Positions 13,915-22,668 of a stretch of 62,152 nucleotides of DNA are shown piece after piece. Source of the DNA: JALHST01 sp038316335 (lineage in GTDB: Bacteria > Bacteroidota > Bacteroidia > Flavobacteriales > Flavobacteriaceae). The stretch covers positions 1 through 62,152 of the forward strand of contig JBBQAM010000021.1 of assembly GCA_038316335.1 (NCBI GenBank), written 5' to 3'. The translations under genes and the position numbers were made by a program. The notes under the pieces are model-generated. The model was given only the letters and a program-made list of their open reading frames with translations, was not told where the DNA came from and did not search any database. Position 1 is the stretch's first letter. Each line of letters opens with the position of its first letter.

Positions 13915-16509
13915 TTACGCGGGCAGATAAATATAAAAGATGGATCCTTTTCCCGGTTCGCCTTCAGCATGAATAAATCCCTGGTGATTCAGGACTATTT
14001 TTTTGCAGATGGCAAGTCCGATGCCAGTTCCCGAATATTCGGTTTTGGAATGCAACCGTTGAAAAATCTCAAAAATTTTCTCAGCCTGGTCCTGACCAAA
14101 TCCAATTCCATTATCGCTTACGATTATTTTGTGATAGGAAACATGGTTCTTATGAAAGTGAACATTGATTTGATCTCGATGCACTTTTGAAGTGTCTACC
14201 AAAATTTTAGAAGGTATTTTCGGGTTTCTATATTTAATGGCATTCGAAATGAGATTGGTGAACAACTGCTCCATTTGAAATGAAACGCCATTGATCCGAG
14301 GGAGTGCGTCTTTGACAATAATTTTAACTTTAGTGACCTTCAACTGCTCACTTAGATTTTCTACGACCAGATCGAATACCTGGTTTAAATCGATTTCTGA
14401 AAAATTCTCATGTGTACTTTCTATCCGAGAATAGGTCAAGAGGTTCCGGATCAACGATTGCATTCGATTCGATGCAGCGACTACCTTTTCGAAATATGTT
14501 TTCCCCTTAGTAGTTAACCGGTGAGCCTCAGATTCCTCGATCCTAGAAATAAACATCTGAATCTTGCGTAAGGGTTCTTGAAGGTCGTGACTCGCTACGC
14601 GGTTAAAGGCCTCCAATTCGTCATTGCTTCGCAGTAACTGAAGATTACGAGTACGTAGTTCATCTTCTACCCTCAAAAATTCGGTAACGTCCTGCACCAC
14701 CCCTATCAATTTCTCCTCGCTATTCGTTTTTATAAATTGCCCTTGTGTCTTCAGGTATTTTATATCCCCATTTTTAGAAAGTACACGATACGTATATTCA
14801 GTGGGTATTTTTTTCTGTAAGACCTCCTGCCCAATTTGATCATACCCTTCAAGATCATCCGGATGAACTAAATTCCTAAAGGATTCGAAAGAAGGTTTGA
14901 ATTCATTGGGGTCATACTCCAAAATACGATAAAAGTTATCAGAAATTTCGGCGACACCTTTATTTATGTTCCATATGTAACTACCGATTTTAGCCATCCG
15001 CTTGGCTTCCATCAATATTGAATTCTGAATTGCCAATTTTTCATTGACGGAAGATTGATCCAAAATGGCATTTTTTTCTTTTGTAAAATCAGTGGAAGTT
15101 ACTGTTACAAGATTGCCCGAACGAATCGCAGCGCCTAGGAACCAAAAAAGTTTCCCGTTGATTTTCTGACAAGTCTCATATTCGACCGGGGTATTTTCTA
15201 CATAACAGGTTAACATTTTTTCAAAAACGCCCGATTCGAAGACACTTGGGTTGATTTCGGATACTTTTTTTCCGACAATGTCTTCTGGTCGATTTCCCGT
15301 GATATCAAAAATTCGTTCATTGATGTAACGAAACCTAAAATCGGTAGGTACCCCTGAACGGTCGAGTTCCGGTTCGAATGACATGATTACATTCTTGGTA
15401 CTTTGAAGCACACTTTGCAATAAGGCTTGGGTCGTTTCTAGTTCGCTGTTTTTGTTGATAAGCGATTCATTGGCCAATCGAAGCTTTTCCTCACCTTCTT
15501 TTTCGGAGGTGTTGTTACGTGCAGTAACCAACACGCCGATCGAAAGTGGTTTAATGATCGTTCTGAACCACATTTTCTGACCATGTACTGAAATTTGATG
15601 TTCAATATCGATGCTCTCGTCCTGCTGCACACAGCACACCAGATCGTTAAACTCGCCATTGATCGATAATAATGGGAAAACCTCGGAAATTAATTTTCCT
15701 TGAATTTCTTCGGGATGAAGCCCAAGATAATCCTTATTGCATTCGTTGGCAAAAATGATCCTGAAGTCGCTGATTTTCCCGGAGTTGTCAAAAATGGGTT
15801 CATAATAATTCATGATATTGTCGGTACTGCGTAGCACACTTTGTAAAAACTCTTCAGACGATGCGATTCGCTTCCTATCGACGTCAATAGTACGAAAGGC
15901 AATAATGAATACCCCTAAGGAAAACAAGGCAAGGAAAAGTGAAGTTAGTGGTGTAATAGTAGACTGTGAACTGTATTTAGCGAGGTGTACCCTTAAAAGA
16001 TCACTTTTGGTAAAAGTCAGGGTCGTTTTATATTGCCGCATCCGATTGCCGATCTTGACTATCGATTTTACGTCCCCATCCACAGGTACACCCTCGGTTT
16101 TTGGCCATTGCATTTTCCCGCCTAAAGCCGAATAGGAAGCGAATAGGCTATCTTTTAACAAGGTAATCGCATCCAAGGCTTTTTGTTGTGCAGGGATGTC
16201 CTTTGTGAGTTCATAGAGCTTGGTAAGTGAATTTTCGGCTTGATCCCTATAATCTTTTTGCAGGTAGGGAAAGATCGTATCTTGCATGATAACCGACCTA
16301 AATGCCAATGATTCAAGTATGTTGAAATTGGAAAACAAGGTGTTGATCTCTTTGTCTACAATTAGGGATTGTGAAACAAGATTTGCTGATTTCTGCAGAT
16401 TTTTTATCTGTGTATACGAGATACTGGAGATAAGGACTAATAAGAACACAGCAATGCCAAGCACTAATTTATAAGGGGCCAATGATGTAAATATGCGACG
16501 AAAATTCAT
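13915..16509 (-). CDS. Membrane sensor histidine kinase (CHASE3-like, three PAS, HisKA, HATPase)
   Basis: The 864-residue kinase has two membrane segments (14-33 and 185-205) bounding a periplasmic helical domain of CHASE3 type. Three PAS domains follow (about 218-335, 358-475 and 500-612; the last is PAS_3-like with LVHPDDLEGYDQ). HisKA then carries phospho-accepting His641 in VASHDLQEPLRK, and the ATPase domain has an N box (NLISNAIKY), G1 (DNGIGFG, 799) and G2 (GTGIGLAI, 827). It autophosphorylates in response to an unknown periplasmic or cytoplasmic cue. It is the last gene of an AraC-receiver-kinase operon, and the receiver upstream is the likely partner. Confidence 0.93.
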   Translation of the reverse strand: MNFRRIFTSLAPYKLVLGIAVFLLVLISSISYTQIKNLQKSANLVSQSLIVDKEINTLFSNFNILESLAFRSVIMQDTIFPYLQKDYRDQAENSLTKLYELTKDIPAQQKALDAITLLKDSLFASYSALGGKMQWPKTEGVPVDGDVKSIVKIGNRMRQYKTTLTFTKSDLLRVHLAKYSSQSTITPLTSLFLALFSLGVFIIAFRTIDVDRKRIASSEEFLQSVLRSTDNIMNYYEPIFDNSGKISDFRIIFANECNKDYLGLHPEEIQGKLISEVFPLLSINGEFNDLVCCVQQDESIDIEHQISVHGQKMWFRTIIKPLSIGVLVTARNNTSEKEGEEKLRLANESLINKNSELETTQALLQSVLQSTKNVIMSFEPELDRSGVPTDFRFRYINERIFDITGNRPEDIVGKKVSEINPSVFESGVFEKMLTCYVENTPVEYETCQKINGKLFWFLGAAIRSGNLVTVTSTDFTKEKNAILDQSSVNEKLAIQNSILMEAKRMAKIGSYIWNINKGVAEISDNFYRILEYDPNEFKPSFESFRNLVHPDDLEGYDQIGQEVLQKKIPTEYTYRVLSKNGDIKYLKTQGQFIKTNSEEKLIGVVQDVTEFLRVEDELRTRNLQLLRSNDELEAFNRVASHDLQEPLRKIQMFISRIEESEAHRLTTKGKTYFEKVVAASNRMQSLIRNLLTYSRIESTHENFSEIDLNQVFDLVVENLSEQLKVTKVKIIVKDALPRINGVSFQMEQLFTNLISNAIKYRNPKIPSKILVDTSKVHRDQINVHFHKNHVSYHKIIVSDNGIGFGQDQAEKIFEIFQRLHSKTEYSGTGIGLAICKKIVLNHQGFIHAEGEPGKGSIFYIYLPA

Positions 16510-16632
16510 AGCTTTTTATTGAACGCCCCAACTAGGTTCTTAATCATTGCTTTGTGGCCTAAAAGACAATGGGCAGTTTAAATACCTGCACAGACGCGGT
16601 TTACAAGTTATCAACATCCATAATAGGGGATA

Positions 16633-17079
16633 CTACAATTTGAGCAGAAAATTGTCCAAGTTAAGATTGGAAGAATGGTATTGCCAATTTATTTGTAGGA
16701 CTTTTTCAACCGCTAATTGCAATTTACGAAAGTTATTGGGCTTGTTTAAATAAATATTTGCCCCATTCACAAAGGTTTGTTCAATGTCATGCTCAGAAGA
16801 AGAAGTCGAATAAATTGCCACGGAGACTTGATCAAGGGCCGCATTCTTTCGAATTTCCTGTAAGCATTGCATGCCATTTTTTTTTGGCATATTCAAGTCC
16901 AAGAACACAATGTGGGGAAGCACGATATTTGGCAATACCAGAAAATCCATCAATTCCTTTCCATCTGAAAACAAGGATAATTTGGTTTTGATTTTTAAGT
17001 CTTCAATGGCTTCCTTGAAAAGCAAGCGATCATCTTCATCGTCATCGGCAAGTACAATATTTAGGTTGTTAAGCGTCAT
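16633..17079 (-). CDS. Single-domain response regulator (receiver only)
   Basis: The 148-residue protein is a lone receiver domain: acidic pocket DDD at 12-14, phospho-acceptor Asp61 in VFLDLNMPK, switch Ser/Thr in YSTSS (90-94) and conserved Lys113 in YLNKPN. It has no output domain and probably works through protein contacts or as a phosphate shuttle. It lies between a small AraC-type gene (nine bases upstream) and the histidine kinase (about 120 bases downstream). It is clearly related to the orphan receiver at 20629-21069. Confidence 0.92.
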   Translation of the reverse strand: MTLNNLNIVLADDDEDDRLLFKEAIEDLKIKTKLSLFSDGKELMDFLVLPNIVLPHIVFLDLNMPKKNGMQCLQEIRKNAALDQVSVAIYSTSSSEHDIEQTFVNGANIYLNKPNNFRKLQLAVEKVLQINWQYHSSNLNLDNFLLKL

Positions 17080-17088
17080 TCGGGATAC

Positions 17089-17649
17089 TTATTGATTGTT
17101 TAAATGGCGTTTCATTCGTTTTTTCAAGATTCTATGGTATGCTGACGGTGTCAAACCCGTGGTCTTTTTGAACTGGCCTGACAGATGGGCTACACTACTG
17201 TAGTTCAACCGGTAGGCAATTTCTGTCAATGTTAGATTAGTTTCGGCCATAAGCTCTTTTGCACAATCTACTTTTTTAAGGATTACAAAATTCTCAATAG
17301 AGGTATAGGTAGCTTCTGAAAAAAGATTCGATAGATAGCTATAGGAATAGTTGAGTTTATCGGCCAAGTACGTAGAGATTTTATAAAGTTGGACCGTATC
17401 ATCTGCCAGCATTTCGGTTATTGAATCTTTAATTCTTTCTACTAAATCTAATTTTTGATCATCGATTATCTGTATGCCGTATTTTCCTAAATTCTTAGCC
17501 AGTTCCTGGTATTTCGCTGGAGGCAGACTGCCCTTAATTTCGACCTCCGTGGTACCATTCGTTTGGTAAGGCACTCCTAACTTATCCAACTGTTCGCTTA
17601 ATATGGTTTTACAGGTAAAATTAAGATCGAATTTTACATATATTTTCAT
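17089..17649 (-). CDS. Small AraC-type regulator with an N-terminal ferredoxin-like sensor
   Basis: The 186-residue protein (ATG 17649; a GTG two codons upstream is possible) has an N-terminal region of about 75 residues. It starts KIYVKFDLNFTCKTILSEQL and then has GTTEVEIKGSLP and KYGIQIID, a beta-alpha-beta pattern like small HMA/ACT-type domains. The C-terminal AraC helix-turn-helix contains KLNYSYSYLSNLFSEATYTS, TEIAYRLNYSSVAHLSGQFKK and TGLTPSAYH. It is first in the AraC-receiver-kinase operon. The N-terminal fold is an inference from the strand pattern. Confidence 0.85.
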   Translation of the reverse strand: MKIYVKFDLNFTCKTILSEQLDKLGVPYQTNGTTEVEIKGSLPPAKYQELAKNLGKYGIQIIDDQKLDLVERIKDSITEMLADDTVQLYKISTYLADKLNYSYSYLSNLFSEATYTSIENFVILKKVDCAKELMAETNLTLTEIAYRLNYSSVAHLSGQFKKTTGLTPSAYHRILKKRMKRHLNNQ

Positions 17650-17817
17650 CGACACATGGTATTTTTAAACGAGGGTCAAAAGAAGTCAAAATCAGCACAA
17701 AGATGGTTTAAATAATGGTATTAATTTAACTTTTTTTCCGCATTTATGAACAGTATTGAACCTCATTTTTAAGGGGAGATTTTTCGAAAGGGTGTGATAG
17801 TCAAAATATTTAAAAAT

Positions 17818-18360
17818 ATGAAACTGAGTAGATTTACAAAAAGGGCTTTATTGGGTGGAATAATTTCGATGATGGTCATCTTGGCGGGTACATTTTTGTT
17901 GGAAAAATTGAGCGGGTATGAAGCTAAGGTACTTATTAAAAACTCAATTTCCGGGATGAATACCTTATGCAATACCATCGCATTGGCGTCGGCAACCATT
18001 CTTGCACTCCTGTTGACATTGCTCAGTGTGAGTGCCAATTCACGTTCTAAGCTTAAAAAAGCGCATTATCAGCACGTGTTACAAATCGCAAAATTAGATA
18101 GTGCGGTCTTTATCGCAGCCGTAGTGTCTTTTTTATTATTAAACTTACCGATTACTGAATCTGATACTGTGCCAAGTAATTGGTTTAACATGATCTATTA
18201 TATTTCCTTGGGCATTTCGAGTGTGATGAGTGCGGCATTGATCGTCGTGGTACTTATGTTGTATAACACCGTGGTGAGCATTATTCAGATCGTTGGTCTG
18301 GGCATGACCGATCATCCGCTGGCCGATACGGGGGAGCACGAAAGCAGGGGCGAAAATTGA
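17818..18360 (+). CDS. Four-helix membrane protein
   Basis: The 180-residue protein (start at 17818 chosen; an ATG eight codons upstream is less likely) has four membrane segments: 13-30, 48-68, 98-117 and 133-160. Between the second and third is a basic loop (SANSRSKLKKAHYQHVLQIAK). The pattern ALASATILALLLTLLSVS is shared with hypothetical membrane proteins of other Flavobacteriia. No catalytic motif is visible and no function can be assigned. It is divergent from the AraC-receiver-kinase operon and may share its control region (17650-17817). Confidence 0.75.
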   Translation: MKLSRFTKRALLGGIISMMVILAGTFLLEKLSGYEAKVLIKNSISGMNTLCNTIALASATILALLLTLLSVSANSRSKLKKAHYQHVLQIAKLDSAVFIAAVVSFLLLNLPITESDTVPSNWFNMIYYISLGISSVMSAALIVVVLMLYNTVVSIIQIVGLGMTDHPLADTGEHESRGEN

Positions 18361-18432
18361 AAAGCCGAGGATTCGTCCTAAAACGACCCAAACCAAATAA
18401 AAATATCGGGATTTCGTTTATACCTTTGAGTG

Positions 18433-18777
18433 TTAATCCCTATAAAGGAGGTTTGCACTATTGGAACAATTGCTTCCTGGAATGTTTTTAAAAAAATTGG
18501 CCGCTTCAAGATCGGCCGTCGGGCCATAGCCTAGTAGAAAGGTGCCTTTGGTCGCATCATGCGCTTCAAGCACATAGAGTATCGACATATCACTAGGATT
18601 GCTAATACCCTCGTACCGATGTTCTGCCACGATATAAATTTCTTCAGGAGGATATGCTGTCTTGGTTTTAGTGTCAATAATTCTCCCATTCTGAAAACGA
18701 AAATTACCGAGGTATCCTTTTTCCTGATATTTTCTTATCAAGTCAGTCTCATTTTTTGCAATTATTTTTTTTGCCAT
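18433..18777 (-). CDS. Hypothetical protein
   Basis: I do not recognise this 114-residue soluble protein. It has a basic N-terminus (MAKKIIAKNETDLIRKYQEKG) and a beta-rich middle (YLGNFRFQNGRIIDTKT, YIVAEHRYEG, SILYVLEAHDATKGTFLLGYG). Three Cys/Ser-rich residues lie near the end. Clean codon use and a good ATG support it as a real gene. It lies within the run of small stress-type genes and is separated from the next by a bidirectional terminator. Confidence 0.65.
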   Translation of the reverse strand: MAKKIIAKNETDLIRKYQEKGYLGNFRFQNGRIIDTKTKTAYPPEEIYIVAEHRYEGISNPSDMSILYVLEAHDATKGTFLLGYGPTADLEAANFFKNIPGSNCSNSANLLYRD

Positions 18778-18841
18778 GGAGCACTTTTTTAATTCTGATT
18801 TATTAGCATCAAGAGCATAAGGCGATATTCAAGTATAAGAA

Positions 18842-18881
18842 AAAAAAGACGGCGTTTTTAGGATAAAACGTCCGTCTTTTT
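18842..18881 (-). terminator. Strong hairpin terminator
   Basis: AAAAGACGG...CCGTCTTTT with inner GTTTTA/TAAAAC pairing forms a long hairpin with A and T tracts on its two sides. It can act in either direction and most likely ends the minus-strand lipoprotein transcript. Confidence 0.8.
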
Positions 18882-18921
18882 CAACCAACCAACCAACTAA
18901 ATACCGTTATAAAATTTAAAT

Positions 18922-19113
18922 TCAATTATCGTCAGTGGCATCATCTATTTCATCCCCGACTTCTTCGACACCTTCTTTTACTTTATCACCTGCATCATCT
19001 ACGGCATCTTCTACCTTTTCCGCGTCTGATCTAGTATCCCTGCAACTCGTGACGGTTGAAATCGAAGTTGTTGTGATGAAGGCCAATAATACTATATATA
19101 CTATACGTTTCAT
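18922..19113 (-). CDS. Small acidic lipoprotein
   Basis: The 63-residue protein has a lipoprotein signal (MKRIVYIVLLAFITTTS, lipobox TVTSC, Cys24). The short mature part is almost all Asp, Glu, Lys, Val and Ala, in a helix-forming heptad-like pattern (KVEDAVDDAGDKVKEGVEEVG). Such YtxH-like or periplasmic helix proteins are common stress-induced small proteins. It is probably anchored in the inner leaflet of the outer membrane or in the inner membrane. It is followed by a strong terminator. Confidence 0.75.
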   Translation of the reverse strand: MKRIVYIVLLAFITTTSISTVTSCRDTRSDAEKVEDAVDDAGDKVKEGVEEVGDEIDDATDDN

Positions 19114-19132
19114 TTTAATTATAATTTAAAGA

Positions 19133-19294
19133 TTAAACTTTTTTTCTTCCCGTAAAAAAGGATATCACCACCACTACAAGGAAAATAAAAAATAAGATTC
19201 TGGCAATATCAGCAGACCCTTCGGCAATGCCTCCAAAACCAAAAATTGCGGCAATAACAGCGAGAATCGCGAAAATAATTGTCCATCGTAACAT
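19133..19294 (-). CDS. DUF1328 (YtjA-like) small membrane protein
   Basis: The 53-residue protein MLRWTIIFAILAVIAAIFGF, GGIAEGSADIARILFFIFLV, ending in FFTGRKKV, has the two-helix DUF1328 pattern (GFGGIA..A..AKILF). Its function is unknown; family members are often linked with envelope stress. It lies 19 bp upstream of the lipoprotein start, suggesting co-transcription. Confidence 0.88.
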   Translation of the reverse strand: MLRWTIIFAILAVIAAIFGFGGIAEGSADIARILFFIFLVVVVISFFTGRKKV

Positions 19295-19680
19295 AATCAT
19301 TTGTGTTTAGGTTATTAAAATAAGATGGTCGAATATCCATCTCTTGGACAAAGATTGAAAAATCAAACCGTCTGCATTGACGCAATCGCTCGAAAGCTTG
19401 ATCCATTTCTAAATGAACGGCATAAAAAATAAAAATTTTCTATTTTATGTTTTTTTGTTTGTATCAACCTTTATGTAGTGTTTTTTATACATGTAGTAAA
19501 AATTTGGTGTTGGTAATCCTCGTGGATACAAGGGGTATTGTATGCAGCATCCAAAATCAGCACCTGAATTCAAACAGAAAACATATTAACGCTATTGATT
19601 TATGCAGGCCTATTGTAAAAGAAACCAATGTGGGATTGGCCTCAATTTATAGATTTCATTGGCAGAGTATGCCCTAAAAC
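19295..19680. other. Intergenic region, nothing recognised
   Basis: Apart from the presumed promoter of the DUF1328/lipoprotein pair near its left side, this 386-bp stretch shows no gene, repeat or RNA that I can support. Confidence 0.6.
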
Positions 19681-20289
19681 CTAATTTGGCCATGCATTTT
19701 CAAAGGCAAATTCGGTTTGAGGCATTCGATGTCGTTCCCTGGTTTCTTTGTTTTGTAGATTTTCCGGCAAGCGTTTCAAATGGCCCCCGTAATACCCCAA
19801 TGCTATTACTGTGGCAATATTAAAATCATCGGGGATTTCGAAATCTTTCCTAGTCTTCTGCACATCGAAATGGGCCATGCGATGAACAGCAATGCCAAGA
19901 TATTCTGCTTGAACGGTCATGGCTCCCAAACAGAGTCCAAGATCATATAGCGCATGAAAATATACTTTTTCTTCATCAATTTTTTCCTTACAAACGGTCA
20001 TCAACAACATGGGTGTGTTTTTTGCCCATACACTATTGTCAGATGTCAAGCAGGCCAACAGATTATCAAAGGCCTTGGTTCCTTTTTCGACATAGATGAA
20101 CCTCCACGGCTGCAAATTGTCAAAACTGGCCAACCAGCGAACTGCTTCGAACAATTTTTTTACGTGAAGAAGCGATAACGGGGCGTCCTTAAAGGTTCTT
20201 GGACTATACCTTTGTTTGAGGAGGGAAGATATTTCATAGGTTGTATTCGCTATTTTATCAAGTCGTATTCGGTCTTCTTCTTTTTGCAT
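19681..20289 (-). CDS. Nitroreductase family protein
   Basis: The 202-residue protein has the FMN-binding nitroreductase layout: an LLKQRYSPRTFKDAPLSLLHV N-terminal motif (RYSxRxF), the SFDNLQPWRFIYV stretch for FMN contact, then DLGLCLGAMTVQAEYLGI and ALGYYGG. These enzymes reduce nitro-aromatics, quinones or other substrates with NAD(P)H. The physiological substrate is unknown. It is a single gene without a visible terminator, in the stress-type region. Confidence 0.9.
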   Translation of the reverse strand: MQKEEDRIRLDKIANTTYEISSLLKQRYSPRTFKDAPLSLLHVKKLFEAVRWLASFDNLQPWRFIYVEKGTKAFDNLLACLTSDNSVWAKNTPMLLMTVCKEKIDEEKVYFHALYDLGLCLGAMTVQAEYLGIAVHRMAHFDVQKTRKDFEIPDDFNIATVIALGYYGGHLKRLPENLQNKETRERHRMPQTEFAFENAWPN

Positions 20290-20628
20290 TTTATTGGAAA
20301 TTAAAATGGTTATGCCCCTTGATTACAACTAGTTTGATATTAGAGAAATTTTTACATACTTTTTGACACAAAAGACCTGATTATTGACTTAGTTGACCAA
20401 AACCACGAGATGACATCACTCAAATTTATAGGTAATAACTAGTTCTTGAATACCTTAAAAGCCTTTTGATCGCGAACTGATAAAGTAATTCATCGACTTG
20501 TATTTTTAAAAATAGGGAGATTGTTTTTTTTTGGGATAAAAATCAAAGGATTATCGCTCCAGAATGTGTAGAAAGTCAACTATCTTTAACGTAAAATACG
20601 GAGAGTTAATTCAATAAATACGACGTAC
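20290..20628. other. Divergent intergenic region
   Basis: This 339-bp stretch separates the nitroreductase and receiver genes and should hold both promoters. No convincing box pair or RNA can be named. Confidence 0.6.
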
Positions 20629-21069
20629 TTGAAAAAGCATTATATCTTTTTGGCTGATGACGATTTTGATGACCGTCAGTTGTTTTCCGAGGCGTTGGAA
20701 GAGCTGCCTTTTTTAGTTGAAGTGGTCACCTTTGACAATGGCGTAACCCTAATGGCCGAGCTGTTGAAGCCCGAAACAAAACTCCCCGACCTCATATTTT
20801 TAGACCTCAACATGCCCTTGATGAATGGTGAGGAATGTTTGGCCGATATCCGCGATGAATCAAAATTTGCGAATATCCCTATTATTATTTATTCAAATTA
20901 CCTCGACATTCCGAAAGTAGAGTTATTATATTCGAAAGGGGCAAACAGATTCCTTAAAAAGCCTGAACAATTCTCCAAATTAAAGTCCGCACTTTCCTAT
21001 TGTATTGAATCAATAGAAAGTATAAAAGATGGCAATACAACGCTACTTGACTTTATAATCAAGGATTGA
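20629..21069 (+). CDS. Orphan single-domain response regulator
   Basis: The 146-residue receiver domain uses a TTG start (KHYIFLADDD follows at once; no in-frame ATG is suitably placed). It has acidic pocket DDD at 10-12, phospho-acceptor Asp59 in IFLDLNMPL, YSN (88-90) and Lys near 110 in FLKKPEQF. It resembles the receiver at 16633-17079 (ADDDxDDRxLFxEAxExL) and is probably a paralogue. No kinase is adjacent, so it may also take phosphate from the kinase at 13915-16509. Confidence 0.88.
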   Translation: MKKHYIFLADDDFDDRQLFSEALEELPFLVEVVTFDNGVTLMAELLKPETKLPDLIFLDLNMPLMNGEECLADIRDESKFANIPIIIYSNYLDIPKVELLYSKGANRFLKKPEQFSKLKSALSYCIESIESIKDGNTTLLDFIIKD

Positions 21070-21125
21070 CGGTGAGGGCAATGCACTTAAAAATTTAATG
21101 GTATTTTAATTATCATCTATAAAAA

Positions 21126-22157
21126 TCATCCTGTTTGCTGACTTTTACTGCTATTCTTGCCATATTCCTTCTTATAGATTGAAACAATCAGAAGAAATAG
21201 ACTTACCAGCAATGGCCCAAAAATCAGGCCAATAAAACCAAATATGGGGACTCCTACAATTACCCCTATCAGGGTTATTAAGGGGTGCACATTGTCTAAT
21301 TTTCGGAGAATAAATAAACGTATTATATTATCGGTTGTTCCCACGACAAGTATTCCATATAACAAAATGCCCCAAGCCTGAAATAGATCACCGGCCGATA
21401 ACGAAAGTATAAAAACAGGTAGAATCCCAAGGAAAGCACCAATTATAGGGACCATCGAACCAATGGTCACGATTACCGCCCAAAAAAATGGCGCCTTTAC
21501 GCCAAATATTAAAAATCCGATTAAGGCGACAATTCCTTGGGCAATTGCTACCAATGGGATTCCCAAGGCATTTGATCGCACCATCGCGCTTATTTCCTTA
21601 CTTATGATGGTAAGATTTTTAGTTCCCACAGGGATATAACTGAACAATGAATCATGAAGTTGTCGGCGATTGGTAAGCATGTAATAGAGCAAAAAATACA
21701 TGATGGCTACTGCAATGAACATATTAAAAGTACCCCCGGCAAGACCCTGCAGGTTTTTGGAAAGCCATGTTGAAACGGCTGCCGAGTCAATTTGAGAGGT
21801 AATTTCAAATCCCAATCGATCATTCCATTGGGCAAGCTGCTCTTTGATTGCGGATATCACTTTTTCCGAGTTATTTACCGCTCGGCCAATTTTATTGCCC
21901 AACATCCAGATTATTCCTGCTATCGGAATCAAAATGCAAAAAAACGAGGCTAATAAGAGTAAAACGGCAGCCAGTTCGGGCCGCCATTTTTTCTGGATCA
22001 GTTTTACCATCGGCCCCCTTAGTAGCACATACATGGTAATGGCGCCTAATACACCAGATAGGTAAGGCAATAGAGCTTGAAAAATAAGTCCTCCCAATAA
22101 AAGTATTAGTAGCAAAACAAATATCTGGCGAATGATTTGCGGATGTATTGATTTCAT
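21126..22157 (-). CDS. AI-2E family transporter (PerM-like permease)
   Basis: The 343-residue membrane protein has seven to eight segments with the AI-2E/PerM family layout: a two-helix start (IFVLLLILLLGGLIFQALLP), a long soluble linker around 90-140, then IPLVAIAQGIVALIGFLIFG and the conserved GSMVPIIGAFLGILPV. The C-terminal part reads NVHPLITLIGVIVGVPIFGFIG. The family includes autoinducer-2 exporters and Na+/H+ antiporters, so substrate cannot be inferred. It stands alone. Confidence 0.92.
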   Translation of the reverse strand: MKSIHPQIIRQIFVLLLILLLGGLIFQALLPYLSGVLGAITMYVLLRGPMVKLIQKKWRPELAAVLLLLASFFCILIPIAGIIWMLGNKIGRAVNNSEKVISAIKEQLAQWNDRLGFEITSQIDSAAVSTWLSKNLQGLAGGTFNMFIAVAIMYFLLYYMLTNRRQLHDSLFSYIPVGTKNLTIISKEISAMVRSNALGIPLVAIAQGIVALIGFLIFGVKAPFFWAVIVTIGSMVPIIGAFLGILPVFILSLSAGDLFQAWGILLYGILVVGTTDNIIRLFILRKLDNVHPLITLIGVIVGVPIFGFIGLIFGPLLVSLFLLIVSIYKKEYGKNSSKSQQTG

Positions 22158-22668
22158 ATATGTTGATCAACTAGGTTCGTTTTCCTAAATTTTTTTTAGA
22201 TCCTTACTCTTATGGCACTATATAAGGATAAAATATTTTTAATGTTCACATGCGCTTCGTCCCTATCCAAAAACCAGGATTCTAACCCGCCATCATTTGG
22301 ACCCTGCTCTTATAAAAGCGTTGGTTTCCCATTTTGTTTTTTTAAAACGTATAAGTGGCAATCCTGTAATCTCGTTATTCTTTGATGCGCCATTGTCTTA
22401 AACCTTCAAGGTTATCTTGTTCCCAAAAGAAGGATTTGCTAAAACTTCTTTTTTAAAATTAATTTTAGGGATATAATGGTATCAAATTTAGCCTTAAAAC
22501 CTTAGGTTTATGAATGCTTTCGATTTTAAAATTGCCATAAATGTAGGTAGTTACTTTTAAATGCACTGTAGACATGAGGTTGGTCAAAATTTAAGTTCCC
22601 TGGGATACGTACCAATGCCCCGCTTTTTAAGTGGCCTAATTGATTTCAGGATGTCTTGATTTTAATGC
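22158..22668. other. Intergenic region, nothing recognised
   Basis: This 511-bp stretch has no credible reading frame on either strand and no repeat or hairpin terminator that I can support. Confidence 0.6.
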
